Shown piece by piece: positions 23,963 to 36,652 of a stretch of 64,000 nt of DNA. A program made the translations under genes and the position numbers. The stretch is from Paratinospora sagittata. Lineage: Eukaryota; Streptophyta; Magnoliopsida; Ranunculales; Menispermaceae. The stretch lies in NCBI GenBank assembly GCA_035771175.1, contig CM069593.1, positions 37,553,741 to 37,617,740 of the forward strand, read 5' to 3'. The notes below the pieces were generated by a model. It was not told the origin of the DNA, did not search any database, and saw only the letters and a program-made list of their open reading frames with translations. The first letter of the stretch is position 1. Each line of letters starts with the position of its first letter.

Positions 23963-25580
23963 TTGGATCCCGAGATTGAACGTACTCTTGGAAAACTGAG
24001 GCAAGAGAGAAGAAAAGCAACTGAAGTAATGGCGATCGAGCAAAATCAGTTGACCTTGAGAGATTACTTTAAGCCGTTCATTAATGAGAACTATTCAAGT
24101 ATAGCTTGTGTTCCTATCAACGCGAACAACTTTGAGCTGAAACCGGCGTTAATCTCGATGGTGCAACAATATTAGTATGGGTGGCTGCCTACTGAAGATT
24201 CTATTATCCACATCACCACCTTCTTGGAGATGTGTGATACGGTGAAGATGAATGGTGTTACTGATGACACCATAAGGTTGAGATTGTTCCCTTTTTCTCT
24301 AAGGGACAAAACACGAGCATGGTTGCAATCTTTGCAATCTCTAAGGGAGCACTGCAACTTGGCAAGAGATGGTGCAAAAATTTCTTCAAAAATTCTTTCC
24401 TCCTGCCAAGGCCGCCCAATTGAGAGCTGAGATCGGACAATTCAAGCAACACAAGTCCGAGTCATTGTATGAAACATGGGAGCATTTCAAGGAAGTGTCC
24501 TCAATATGGGTTCCAAGATTGGTTACAAATCCAGCTTTTCTATAATGGTATGACTTTCTCCACAAGAACTCTAGTTGATGTAGCAACCGTTGGATCACTT
24601 TTGACAAAAATGGCTACTAAGGCACTGAACATGTTGGAGGATATGGCTAGCAACACTTATGAGGTTTCGGGTGCACGATTTATGGTTAAGGTGGCTGGTC
24701 TACATGAAGTTGATCCATTCACATCTCTCTCTGCTTAGATGTCAAGTATTGCCAACCAACTCGTTGTGCTCACTACTCGAAAACTATTGAAAAGGCGGCG
24801 ACTTTACATATGGGTTCGTCAAGGAATGAGGCACATGAGGAAGAAGTTCAATACATTAGTAATTGGGGGTATAATTTCAAAAGCAATCAAGGAGTTCCAA
24901 ATCAGTACCACCCAAGTATTCGAAATCATGCGAATTGTTCCTATGCCAACACGAGGAATACATTGCAACCTCCACCCGGTTTCTACAATCAAGCTCAAGA
25001 GAAGAAACCATCCTTAGAGGATATGTTGGGATCATTTATGATGGGGACAAGAGCTTCAATTAAGAACTTAGAAGTACAAGTGGGACAGCTAGCCCAAACA
25101 GTGAATAGATAACCACATGGATCCTTGCCTAGCAACACCGAGATAAATCCCAAAGAACAATGCAAATCCATCACTTTGAGGAGTGGAAAAGAAGTTAAGC
25201 GGGCTGATTCCACAAGCCAACACATTACATCTTCCCCTCCATCTAGTCAAGAGAATGAGGATCCCAATAAGGAAGGAAGCTAAGTCAAGCAAAGAAGAGG
25301 AAGAATCAAGCAAAGGGAAAAAATCTCAAGAGAGGCCTTATAGGCTCGGTTCCATCACCTTCCCAGATAATCCCCCTATTCTTAAGACTCCTATCCCTTT
25401 TCCCCAACCTTTCCAAAAGAAGAAGCTCGATGAGCAATTCGCCAAGTTTCTTGAAATTTTCAAAAAGATCCACATCAACATCCCTTTTGTCGATGCTTTG
25501 AAGCAAATGCCCAACTATGTGAAGTTCATGAAGGATGTGATGACAAAGAAGAGGAAGCTAGAAGACTATTAGACCGGGAA
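23963..25580 (+). pseudogene. Athila gag of element B
   Basis: The reading resembles Athila gag: TLRDYFKPFINENYSS, then ANNFELKPALISMVQQ, CDTVKMNGVTDDTIRLRLFP and LRDKTRAWLQSLQ, followed by the LFYNGM region and a C-terminal part with SLEDMLGSFMMGTRASIKNL and the LEDY end near 25570. Gag builds the particle. Breaks include a TAG at 24173 (in place of the residue after MVQQY), frameshifts between about 24345 and 24480, a TAG at 24736, and another stop at about 25110. No zinc knuckle was recognised. Confidence 0.85.
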
Positions 25581-25589
25581 GCTTACTGA

Positions 25590-27320
25590 AGAATGTAGTG
25601 CCATACTACAAAAGAAGCTACCATTGGTTAAGCTTTATGTGATTTAGGTGCAAGTATTAACTTGATGCCTTTGTCAATTTTTAGGAAATTGGGACTTGGC
25701 GAGGTGAAGCCAACTACAATATCGTTGCAACTAGTGGACCGATCACTTACATCGGGGTATAATTGAGGATGTGTTAGTGAAGGTGGACAAGGTCATCTTC
25801 TCGGTGGACTTTGTAGTTTTGGACATGGAGGAAGATAGTGATATTCCTCTTATACTTGGGCGGCCATTCTTAGCTACTGGGAGAGCTTTGATAGATGTGT
25901 AGTGTGGCGAGCTTACCTTGCGAGTGAATGATGAAGAGATCTTGTTTAACATATACAAGACTCTTAAATTCCCCATCTGAGGGGAATACATGTCACCAGA
26001 TTGATGTAGCAGAAGTGTCTTGTGAGTTCAATATCTAGAGATAAGGCCTTTCATGATGAAGTCCAGCATTATGCCTTAGCTCTTGAGGTCAAAAATCCTA
26101 CAAGTACAATCACCGAAGCGGAAGATATTGAAGCTTCTTCACCACCCGAGTCAGTAGAGTCTTCACCAGAGTTGAAGGCATTACCTGAGCATCTTTGCTA
26201 TGCATTTTTGGGTGAGAAGTCTACCATGCCAGTCATCATATCATCGGCTTTGTCTAGTGTGGAGGAAGAAAAGCTATTACGCATCTTGAGAGAGTACAAG
26301 TCCGCTTTGGGGTGGTCCATAGCCAACATCAAGGGAATAAGTCCTTCCATTTGTATGCACAAGATCTTGATGGATGACTCATACAAGCCTTCAATTGAAC
26401 ATCAAAGAAGGCTAAATTCACCCATGAAAGAGGTTGTGAAAGCTGAAATATTTAGTGGCTCAAGGCGGGAATCATATACGCCATTTCAGATAGTTCGTGG
26501 GTAAGTCCGGTTCAAGTGGTGCCCAAAAAATGTGGTATGACTGTAGTGATAAATGGTAAGAATGAGTCGATTTCTACTAGGACAGTGACGGGCTGGAGAG
26601 TTTGCATAGACTGCCGGAAGCTAAACAAGGCCACAAGGAAAGATCACTTTCCTCTTCCTTTAATTGATCAGATGCTAGATCGGTTGGCGGGCTTCCATTA
26701 CTATTGTTTTTTAGATGGCTTTTCGGGGTATAATCAGATAGCCATCGCCCCGGAGGATCAAGAGAAGACTACATTCACTGGCCCGTATGGTACTTTTTAT
26801 TTTCGGCGCATGTCGTTTGGATTATGTAATGCACCAACGACTTTTCAACGGTGCATGATGGCTATATTTTCTGATTTGATAGAGGACATCATGGAGGTTT
26901 TTATGGACGATTTTTCAGTATTTGGGTCCTTTTTTTATCATTGTTTGCACAACCTCTCCCTTGTTGAAGAGGTGTGAAGAAACGAACCTTATACTTAATT
27001 GGGAAAAATGTCACTTCATGGTGCATGAAGGCATTGTTCTTGGACACCGGATTTCATCTAAGGGCCTTGAGGTAGACAAGGCGAAAATTGTTACTATTGA
27101 AAAGCTTTCACATCCGAAGATTGTTAAGGACATAAGGAGTTTCTTGGGGCATGCAGGTTTCTATAGAAGATTCATCAAAGATTTTTCCAAGATTGCTAAA
27201 CCTCTTTGCAACCTCCTTGAAAATGAGACCCTATTTGTGTTTGATGAACATTGTGAGGAAGCTTTTGAGTTGATCAAGAAAGCTTCGGTATCAGCACCTA
27301 TTATGGTGATACCGGATTGA
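25590..27320 (+). pseudogene. Protease and reverse transcriptase of Athila element B
   Basis: A protease-like core DLGASINLMPLSIF lies at about 25645-25685, after a deletion relative to a normal element, with the second block [19 protein letters not shown] ending at a TAG near 25900. The RT region begins near 26160 with LPEHLCYAFLG, then RVCIDCRKLNKATRKDHFPL at about 26600, the catalytic FMDDFSVFG at about 26900, and LGHRISSKGLEVDKAK at about 27040. Frameshifts lie near 26450-26510 and near 26945. RT copies the element RNA into DNA. Confidence 0.85.
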
Positions 27321-28703
27321 AGTGAACAGTTCGAGATCATGCGTGATACGAGCGACTATGCAGTGGGAATGGTTATTGGGCAACGAAGACAGAAGATGTT
27401 CTGGGCCATTTATTATTCGAGTAGGACACTTGATGGAGCTTAGCAAAACTACACAACAACCAAGAAAGAATTACTAGTGGTGGTCTTTGCTTGTGATAAG
27501 TTTAGATCCTACATTATTAGGTCTAAATTGATTGTCTATACCGACCATGCCGCCATTTGCTACTTGTTTAAGAAGAAGGATGCAAATCCTCGGTTAATTA
27601 GATGGGTCCTCTTGTTTCAAGAGTTTGATATGGAGATTAGGGACAAGAAAAGGAGTGAGAATGTAGTTGCAGATCACTTATCTCGGCTGCAACTAGATGA
27701 GCAAGATGATGGTGTGCCTATTTTGGAGACATTTCCAGATGAACAATTATATGGGCTATTTTCATGCTGATTATGTGAACTACTTGGCTAGTGGTGTCTT
27801 GCCTCCGGATCTATCATATGCAAGGAAGAAGAAGTTTCTACATGATGTGCGTTTCTATTTTTGGGATGAACCCTTGCTATTTAAGAGGTGCAATGATCAA
27901 CTGATAAGGAGATGTATACCGAAGGAGGAAGTGTAATCCATTCTACATGATTGCCATTCGTCTCCATATGGTGGTCACTTTGGGTGCTACAAGGACAATG
28001 ACAAAGGTTCTTCATAGTGGGTTCTATTGGCCTACATTATTTTGAGATAGTTATGCATGTGTGAAGACGTGTGACCGATGCCAACGTCTTGGTACCATCT
28101 CTAGGCGACACGAGCTACCATTGACAAACATCATAGAGGTGGAGCTTTTTGATGTGTGGGGTATTGATTTTATGGGCCTGTTTCCCTTTTTGTGTGGCAA
28201 AACATATATACGTTTGGTAGTTGATTATGTTTCCAAGTGGGTTGAAGCTATAGCTACGGAGACCAATGATGCTAAGGTGGTGCTGAAATTTCTACACAAG
28301 CAAATGTTTACTAGATTTGGCACACCTAGAGCTAGCATCAGTGATGAAGGCACCCACTTTTGTAACAAATTTTTCAATGCTCTTTTTGCCAAGTACGGGG
28401 TGAAACATAAAGTGGCACTTGCATACCATCCTCAGACCAATGGCCAAGCCGAAGTGAGCAATCGGGAAGTCAAGCACATTTTGGAAAAGACCATCAATGT
28501 CACTAGGAAGGATTGGTCTTTGAAGCTTGATGATGTTTTATGGGCGTATAGGACTGCATTGAAGACTCCTATTGGGATGTCTCCTTACTGCCTTATGTTT
28601 GGAAAATCTTGTCACTTACCGGTTGAGTTGGAACATCGAGCGTATTGGGCGGTGAAAAAGCTTAATTTTGACTTAAATGCATCTAGGGATCAAAGGCTAT
28701 TGC
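27321..28703 (+). pseudogene. RNase H and integrase (first part) of Athila element B
   Basis: RNase H covers about 27330-27765 ([23 protein letters not shown]). Integrase has the zinc-binding region at about 27940-28085 (TCDRCQR) and the core with GIDFMGLFP, the ISDEG aspartate and [11 protein letters not shown] glutamate, so the catalytic triad is intact. Stops include TAG near 27441, TAA near 27934 and TGA near 28044, matching CAA/CAG or TGG codons in element A. The frame is cut at 28703 by solo LTR Z2 and resumes at 34574. Confidence 0.88.
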
Positions 28704-29071
28704 TGTGATGCCTCGAAAATCCTTTCATCTAGCCCATTACCCAATTGCATTTTGCCCAAACTCTATGTGTTTGCCTTGATATGCTTGGTGTTTGTTTGAT
28801 GGCTGTTTAATGTTTGTATATTTATTGCTTGATAATATATATAAATATGTGCATTATAAATTGTATATGGGTCATGTTAAATTAAAGTATAATGCATGTG
28901 TTATTATTTATGCATGGGCCCATTAAACAATGAATTGATATGGGTTAGGATTGATTGAATAAAAGGATAAATGAGAATGAAAATTTGGTGTATTAGATGG
29001 ATTGGACATTTAAAATACATGGAAGCATGAGATTGGTTAAAGTACATGTGGTTGGTATGGGTAGTATGAGA

Positions 29072-29344
29072 CCAACACATGTCAAGTTGGTGCATGAGAA
29101 TGGACAAGTGTCCCATGTCCCATTTTTCTTCTCCAACACATGTCAAGTTGGTGCATGAGAATGGACAAGTGTCCCATGCCCCATTTCTCTTCTCCAACAC
29201 ATGCCAAGTTGATGCATGAGACCAACACATGTCAAGTTGGTGCATGAGAGTGCACAAGTGTCCCATGCCCCATTTCTCTTCTCCAACACATGTCAAGTTG
29301 GTGCATGAGAGTAGACAAGTGTCCTACGCCCCACTTCTCTTCTC
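29072..29344 (+). repeat. Tandem repeats (61-base family, 5 units) in solo LTR Z2
   Basis: Units start at 29072, 29133, 29194, 29222 and 29283; the third is only 28 bases. Each begins with CCAACACATG and contains AAGTTGGTGCATGAG or a close variant. Z1 has three full units at the same place, so the array has changed copy number between copies of one LTR family. Confidence 0.85.
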
Positions 29345-31202
29345 CAAGGAAGTCCTAGAGAGTGAGAGTGGAGGGAAAGGAAAAAAAAAAAGAGAAAGGA
29401 AAGAAGAAGAGAAAAAAAGAGGAAGTTGCTTTGAGGGAAGTCTCAACAACCTTTTCATCAAAGAGCTAGTTCTTGGTGATATATGGTCAGATTGAGCTCA
29501 CACTTTGTCACCAAGTTTGTATCTTATGGTTATTCATTCTGGTCGGTGGAGATCTTTATTGGAGGTTTCTTCTGAGAGATATAACCTCCCAAACAAAGCT
29601 AGTAGGAAAGTTTGAATATTTCGCGCAGTTTAGATCAAACTGATAGATATCATAAACTTATCATTGGATGGATATGATATTTTAGAAGCTGGTTCACAAC
29701 TAATGTTTCTGCATTATGAACGGTTGAGATGTTGATGGGGCAAGTATTTTGTGTGATATAGTCATCTGAGTTCAATTATTTGCAGTAGGAAAGGAGAAAT
29801 TGTCTGATTAAAGACTTGTTAATCAAAGAGGCTTATCTCTTTCGGTCCACCGTGGATTGAGCTAATTTTTGGATAGAAGGTTTTATTCTTAACATACTTC
29901 AATCTGTATGGTTGATTTTGTGATTAAATATTTCTGTTGGCAGCTTGATACATCTGAACAGAATATTAAATGGAAAATTGGTAGGGTTGTTTATATTAGA
30001 CCTAAATTTAGAATATGAACTTATACCTTTCCAAATAGCTTGCATGTAACCTATGTTGACCTAGTTGCCAATGTTGATGAACCCATGATGCAAAATCAGT
30101 GATATACATGGTTGAACATGGTGACCTAGTGTAAATCGGCAATATGGCCTAAGTATGGAAAATTTCATATTTTAGGGCTTTTGATGCTTTTGGCCTAGAA
30201 TCATTGAATTGATGCAATTTATGTCTAATTAAGCATGATTAGGGTTGATTATGCTACTGATTAGGTGGTTGTGACCATATCATGGGTTAGGCCTACTTGT
30301 GATCAAATGGCCCAATTTGGGCATGCCTAAGGAATTGAAAATCAGTATTTTTGATTAATTGAATGGTTTATGAATGAGAACTATGCATTAGAGGCCTAAG
30401 TCATGTGATTTGAGTTGAATGATGGGATTAGATGGGATTAGATGGAATTTAGGCCTATTGTCTATATGTTGGCTTATTTAGGGTTGATGTGTAATGTTTA
30501 TGTGATTGAGCATAGGAATTGATGTATGGTTGGATATTGACGAATGTTTCAGGACCTTGATTGGGTTGATTCGGTTTGGTGTCCATGTGTGGTTAGATAC
30601 TCTCGTGAGGCTTGGTTGTGAGTAGACTTCATTTATGATTATATCTGTTATGTCATCATATCACTTATATATATTGTATGTTGAAAGCATGAATGTGTTC
30701 TAATGTTTTAAATGATGCATTGATTTGAGAAAACCTTATGACTTTGGTTGGGCCTATCTATCTGGCTAACAGGGAGACTTAACCTTGTCATAGGAGGGTT
30801 TTTGAAAGGAAATATTTGGGGATGAGAACGGTACGATGAAATAGACGTGCACTAGTAACCCCAATGCATGTGGAATGTGGATCCAAATTGATAGGCTTTT
30901 ACTTGCATCGAACTTATTATAAATGCTTGATATGTATATGTTATGAGCTTTTAATCATGCTACACATTGACATGCATACATGATATTTATTGATGAGTAT
31001 TGATAGCATATTTGAATTATATTCACTGGGCACCGTTGGCTCACCTTCATTTTCCTCTTTCAAGTCCTTCTGTCCCAAATAAGAGCAAAGGAGTAGTCAT
31101 ATCTTGAGGGCCTTGCCGGCGAGAGAATCCAAGGCCTCGATATGAGTTGAGAGGCATTTTGATTGAACTGTGTTTTAAATTATGATGTATTATATTTTGG
31201 AC

Positions 31203-34198
31203 TGTGGCGACCCCGCACCCCGGACCACCAAACCCCTCAGGGAATGGCGTGCGGAATGCCGGGACGGGATGCCCGGCGTAGGCATCTCCAACCACTCCTC
31301 AACTCCCGTGAGGTGGTTGAGACCCTACGAGCCTTATCTCAAACAATGACATAATATCAAAAGGTACTAAACAAAATTACCCACCGTATTAATCATCCAA
31401 GACAAGAGATAGTCCATAAAAATGATCCATAAATAAAATCATAATCCCTACAGTCCATTAAAATTGACATACACATAAAGTCCAAAATTGTGGGTACAAA
31501 TAAAAACCGTCATATGCCCACATGGTCTATCCAACAAGTCCCAACTCACCCATACTACAATGTGGTAAGTATTATAATTACATAATCCAAAATATAATAC
31601 TTCATAATTTAAAACACAATTCAATCAAAATGCTTCTCAACTCACATCGAGGCTTTGGATTCTCTCGCAGGCAAGGCCCTCAAGATATAACTACTCCTTT
31701 GCCCTTATTCAGGACAGAAGGACCTGAAAGAGGAAAATGAGGGTGAGCCAACGGTGCCCAGTGAATAGAATTCAAATATGCTATCAATACTCATCAATAA
31801 ATATCATGTATGCATGTCAATGTGTAGCATGATTAAAAGCTCATAACATATAGATATCAAACATTTATAATAAGTTCGATGCAAGTAAAAGCTTATCAAT
31901 TTGGATCCACATTCCACATGCATTGGGTTACTAGTGCACGTCTATTTCACCTACTGTTGATCCCAATCATGTTTATTTTGGGTTACTAGTGCACGTCTAT
32001 TTCACCGTACCGTTGACCTCAATCTCTTCCTTTCCTAAAACCCTCCTATGACAAGGTTAAGTCCCCCTATTAGCCAGATAGATGGGCCCAACCAAAGTCA
32101 TAAGGTTTTCTCAAATCAATGCACCATTCAAAACATTAGAACACATTCATGCTTTCAACATACAATATATAAGTGATATGATGACATAAAAGATATAATC
32201 ATAAATGAAGTCTACTCACAACCAAGCCTCGCAAGAGTATTTAACCACACACGACCACCAAACCGAATCAACCCAATCAAGATCCTGAAACATACATCAA
32301 TATCCTATCGTACATCAATTTCTATGTTCAATCACATAGACATTACACATCAACCCTAAATCAGCCCACATATAAACAATAGGCCTAAATCCCATCTAAT
32401 CCCATCATTCAACTCGAATCACATGACTTAGGCCTCTAATGCATAGTTCTCATACATAAACCATTATATTAATCAAAAATACTGATTTTCAATTCCTTTA
32501 GGCATAAACATGCCCAAATTGGGTCACTTGATCACAAGTAGGCCTAACCCATGATATGGTCACAACCACCAAATCAGTAGCATAATCAACCCTAATCATT
32601 CTTAATTAAACATAAGTTGCATCAATTCAATGATTATAGGCCAAAAGCATAAAAAGCCCTAAAATATGAAATTTTCCATACTTAGGCCATATTGCCGATT
32701 TACACTAGGTCACCATGTTCAGCCATGTATATCCCTGATTTTGCATCATGGGTTCATCAACAATGACAACTAGGTCAACATAGTTGACATGCAAGCTATT
32801 TGGAAAGGCCTAAGTTCATATTCTAAATTTAGGTCTAATACAAGCAAACCCTACCAATTCTTCATTTACTATTCTGTTCAGATGTATCAATATACCAACA
32901 GAAATATGTAATCACAAAATCAACCGTACAGATTGAAGTATATGAAGAAACAAACCTTCTGTCCAAATATCAGCCCAATCCAACGGTGGACCGAAAAGAT
33001 AAGTATATTTGATGAACAAGTCTCTAATCAGACAATTTCTCCTTTCCTGCTGCAAATACTCAAACTCAGATGACTATATCACACAAAATACTAAACTAAT
33101 AAACATCTCCACCGTTCAGAATACATAAGTATCATTATAAACTACATACCCAAATTTGATATCCATCCAACGGTAGATTGAGGAAATCCAGAATTTCCGA
33201 CCAGCTTTGTTTCAGAGGTTAGATCTCTCAGAAAAAACCTCTAATCAAGATCTCCACCGTTCCGAATGCAGAAATATCAGTTGTACACTACGTACCCAAA
33301 TTTTATATCCATCCAACGGTAGATTAAAGAGATCTAGAAGTTTGTGCGAAACGGCGCGAGAAATCCAAACTTTCCGACCAGCTTTGTTTGAGAGGTTAGA
33401 TCTCTTAGACGAAACCTCCGATCAAGATCTCCACCGATCATAATGAATAACCATAAGCTACAAACTTGCTGACAAATGTTGAGCTCAATCTGACCATGTA
33501 TCCCAAAGATCCAGCTCTTTGATGAAAATGTTGCAGAGATCTTCCTCCTGCAACTCCCTCCTTCTTTCTCTTCTTCTTTCCTTTCTCTTCTTTTCTTTCT
33601 CTTCTTTTTTCCTTTCTCTCCACTCACCTCTTTCTAGCACTTCTTTGATTCCCTCCTCCACTCACCTCACTTTCTAGCACATTCTTGGATTCTCTCCTCC
33701 ACTCACCTCATTTTCTAGCACATTCTTGGATTCTCTCCTCCACTCACCTCACTTTCTAGCACATTCTTGGATTAGAGAAGTGGGCATGGGACATTTGTCC
33801 ACTTTCATGCACCAACCTTCACATGTGTTGGTCTCATACTACCCATACCAACCACATGTACTTTAACCAATCTCATGCTTCCATGTATTTTAAATGTTCA
33901 ATCCATTTAATACACCAAATTTTCATTCTCATTTATCCTTTTATTCAATCAATCCTAACCCATATCAATTCATGGTTTAATGGGCCCATGCATAAATAAT
34001 AACATATGCATTATACTTTAATTTAACATGACCCATATACAATTTATGATACACATATTTATATACATTATCAAGCATCAACTATACAAACATTAAACAA
34101 CCATCAAACAAACATCAAACATATCAAGGCAACACATAGAGTTTGGGCAAAATGCAATTGGGTTATGGGCTAGATGAAATAATTTTCGGGGCGTCACA
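31203..34198 (-). mobile_element. Solo LTR Z3 (3.0 kb), reversed, inside Z2
   Basis: On the + strand it begins TGTGGCGACCCCGCACC and ends GGGGCGTCACA, the reverse complement of the Z family ends. A perfect target duplication TGGAC lies at 31198-31202 and 34199-34203. Because it sits in the opposite orientation inside a copy of itself, the locus holds two ~2.5-kb inverted repeats that touch each other at 31202. It carries a different tandem repeat (33616-33777) from Z1 and Z2. Confidence 0.9.
33616..33777 (-). repeat. About four 41-base tandem repeats in solo LTR Z3
   Basis: On the + strand the unit contains CTCCACTCACCTCACTTTC followed by TAGCACATTCTTGGATT. It repeats four times with small changes, the first unit being the most diverged. 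Z1 and Z2 have a single corresponding segment (around 4740-4765) next to their own 61-base array. Confidence 0.8.
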
Positions 34199-34573
34199 TG
34201 GACTATGTAATTATAACACTTACCACATTGTAGTATGGGTGAGTAGAGACTTGTTAGATAGACCATGTGGGCATATGACGGGTTTTTTTGTACCCATAGT
34301 TTTGGACTTTATGTGTATGTCCATCTTGATGGACTGTAGGGATTATGGGTTTATTTATTGTTCATTTTTATGGATTATCTCTTGTCTTGGATGATTAATA
34401 TGGTTGGTAATTTTGTTTAGTACCTTTTTATATGATGTCGTTGTTTGGGATAAGGCTCGTAGGGTCTCAACCACCTTACGGGGGTTGAGGAGTGGTTGGA
34501 GATGCCTACGCTGGGCGTCCCGCCCTAACATTCCGCACGCCATTCTTTGCGGGGTTGGTGGTTCGGGGTGCGG

Positions 34574-34913
34574 TTGCAACTAATGGAAATGAAAGAGTTT
34601 AGGAATGATGCTTATGAGAATGCCAAGATCTACAAAGAGCGGACCAAAAAGTGGCATGACAAGAACATTGAGAAGCGAGATTTTGAACCAGGGCAACAAG
34701 TACTCCTATTCAATTCCAGATTGAAGTTGTTCCCTGGCAAGTTGAAATCCAGATGGTCGGGTCCTTTTTATGGTGCAACGAGTTTTCCCTTTTGGAGCGA
34801 TTGAGCTAAAGAATGAAAATGGTGTTTGCTTTCGAGTTAATGGCCAAAGGTTGAAGCATTACTATGGCCACGAGGTGCGGCGAGATGATCTCATCACTTT
34901 AAGGTATCCATAA
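34574..34913 (+). pseudogene. Integrase C-terminal part of Athila element B
   Basis: The frame resumes after Z2 with [20 protein letters not shown], then the [20 protein letters not shown] and KSRWSGPF blocks, and ends at TAA 34911-34913 after RYP. A frameshift lies at about 34765, just after RWSGPF. This is the DNA-binding SH3-like end of the integrase. Confidence 0.85.
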
Positions 34914-36652
34914 TGTCAATTTGTCTGAAAGTCGGGCTGATGACTTTAAACCAAGTGCTAGATGGGAGGCAACCCATCAATTTTGGAGTTTATTTTTTAT
35001 TTTTATTTTATTTTATTTTTTCGTTTTTGTGTTTTATATTTTTTTAGTCATTGTAGTATAGATTTGACTTTCGTGCCTTGACAGATTTGTTTCCTTTGCC
35101 CTTTTTCAGGTTCTAACGCAAGTTTGGGGATCTCTTTGAAGCATTGTGGAGAAACGAATGGCGCGCATCTTCACCCATTTGGGTTTAGGGGGTTTTTCTA
35201 AACTCCTCTCTCTCTTATATGCCTATGTTTTTCTTTATTTGTGTATATCATGCATTAAGGACAATGCTTGCTTTAAGTTTGGGAGGAGAGTTGTACTTTT
35301 TTGTCATGGTATGTTAGTTGCGTATGCATTAGTTTAGGCTAGGCAGTCACATTCGTTTACAATTTTAGACTTACTTATGGCGGGCCAATGATAAGAGAAC
35401 ACCTTAGAGATATGAAACAATAAGAGACTGTAGAGAGTTTCCTATATGTCTGTGTGCTTGATCCAACTTTTGCTGGGAATTGTTGGAGAGACTTAACCAT
35501 TTGTACATGATTTTTGATCATTGGATTGAGATTGTTGGGAATGGACCTTTGCTTGCTAAGTCATATCTTAGATCTCTAGGGATTCTAGAACAAGGTTGAT
35601 CACCACTCGAGGTGAAATCCTAGTTAACACACCATGAGGAAGATGATTTAGGCCATGTTTGAAAACGTTTGAGCCATATAGCGTACCGTACTTTTTATTA
35701 TATCCATAGTTCTCACTTTGAGCTGAATATCCTTTTCTTTGTTACCTATACATCAGGAAATCTGAGTTTATCATGTTTAATTTCCCTGTTTTCAACCTAT
35801 GTACCTTAAACACTTTGATTATGTTGGAGTGCTATTATTTGGATGAAAGAACAATGGAAAAAAAAAGTGAAAAAAAAGGGTGACAAAGAAGAAAAAAAAA
35901 TGTGAAGTTTGCTTATGAGTTTTGAAAAAAGAAAAGAAAATGGAAAAAAGAAGAAAAAGGATACTATGCCCATGATTATGAAAATAGATAAGTTTGGGGG
36001 TGTAGTTGCTATTTGAAAATAAGAAAACAAGCAAACTAAAGAATGAGGAATGAGATGAAAAGATTGAATATTTAAAGAGACGATATATGTGCTGAAATTG
36101 GGATTTTGGTTCTAAATGTAATGTGGTGGATGATAAAAATTGATCAAAGTGGTTAGGGTGCCTTTTTTGAGTTAAAATTTTTCTATTTTTCCCTACCTTT
36201 GAACCTAGGCCTTATATTACAACCTATGAAAGACCTATTAATTCTGAATGGTGTGTGATCTACATTAGTGGAGAGTGATGTGAAAAAATTGCCTATGGAG
36301 TTCCAATTTAAATTTTCTATTTGAGATCTTACACTTAACTCTTGCTTGCACTTGTTCATGACTTGCATGATTAGTTGATGAGATTAGTTATGTACTCATG
36401 TGTGAAAGAATCAAAGGTGAAACTTAGTGACAATTGGGTTGAAATTCTAGACAATTCTATACTCTTGAAATTCTTTCCTAGAAGTGAATATTCATTTTGG
36501 TGTAATCTTAGAGGTCATATATGTGTTTATAATGCTGAGTTAAGTTTTTAATTGTGCGAGTTTGTGACTTTAGAAGGGATATGCTAATTATGAGTTTTTA
36601 GTTTTGTTTTCCTCTTGCTCAGGACGATCAAAGTCCTAAGTTTGGGGGTATT
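34914..36652 (+). other. 3' noncoding region of Athila element B
   Basis: No gene is seen. The post-pol hairpin segment (GATGGGAGGCAACCCATC) is at 34961-34978. Polypurine-like motifs are at about 35120-35130, 35273-35285, 35989-36001 and 36640-36652; the last adjoins the 3' LTR. Purine-rich stretches (35850-35970) are low complexity. The layout equals that of A and C. Confidence 0.7.

Larger units (their letters stand above)
28704..34573 (+). mobile_element. Solo LTR Z2, containing reversed Z3
   Basis: It starts TGTGATGCCTCG and follows Z1 base for base with minor changes up to 31202, then continues at 34204-34573 after the Z3 insert. Its last ten or so bases (GTCGCCACA in Z1) are missing at 34573. 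The flanks TTGC at 28700-28703 and 34574-34577 are what remains of the target duplication; joining them restores the integrase frame of B. There is no coding region inside. Confidence 0.85.

Noticed and set aside
33334..33627. Lys/Glu-rich open frames on the minus strand
   Set aside because: Low-complexity purine run of the Z3 LTR (AGAAAGGAAAGAAGAAG type); not conserved as protein in Z1 or Z2.
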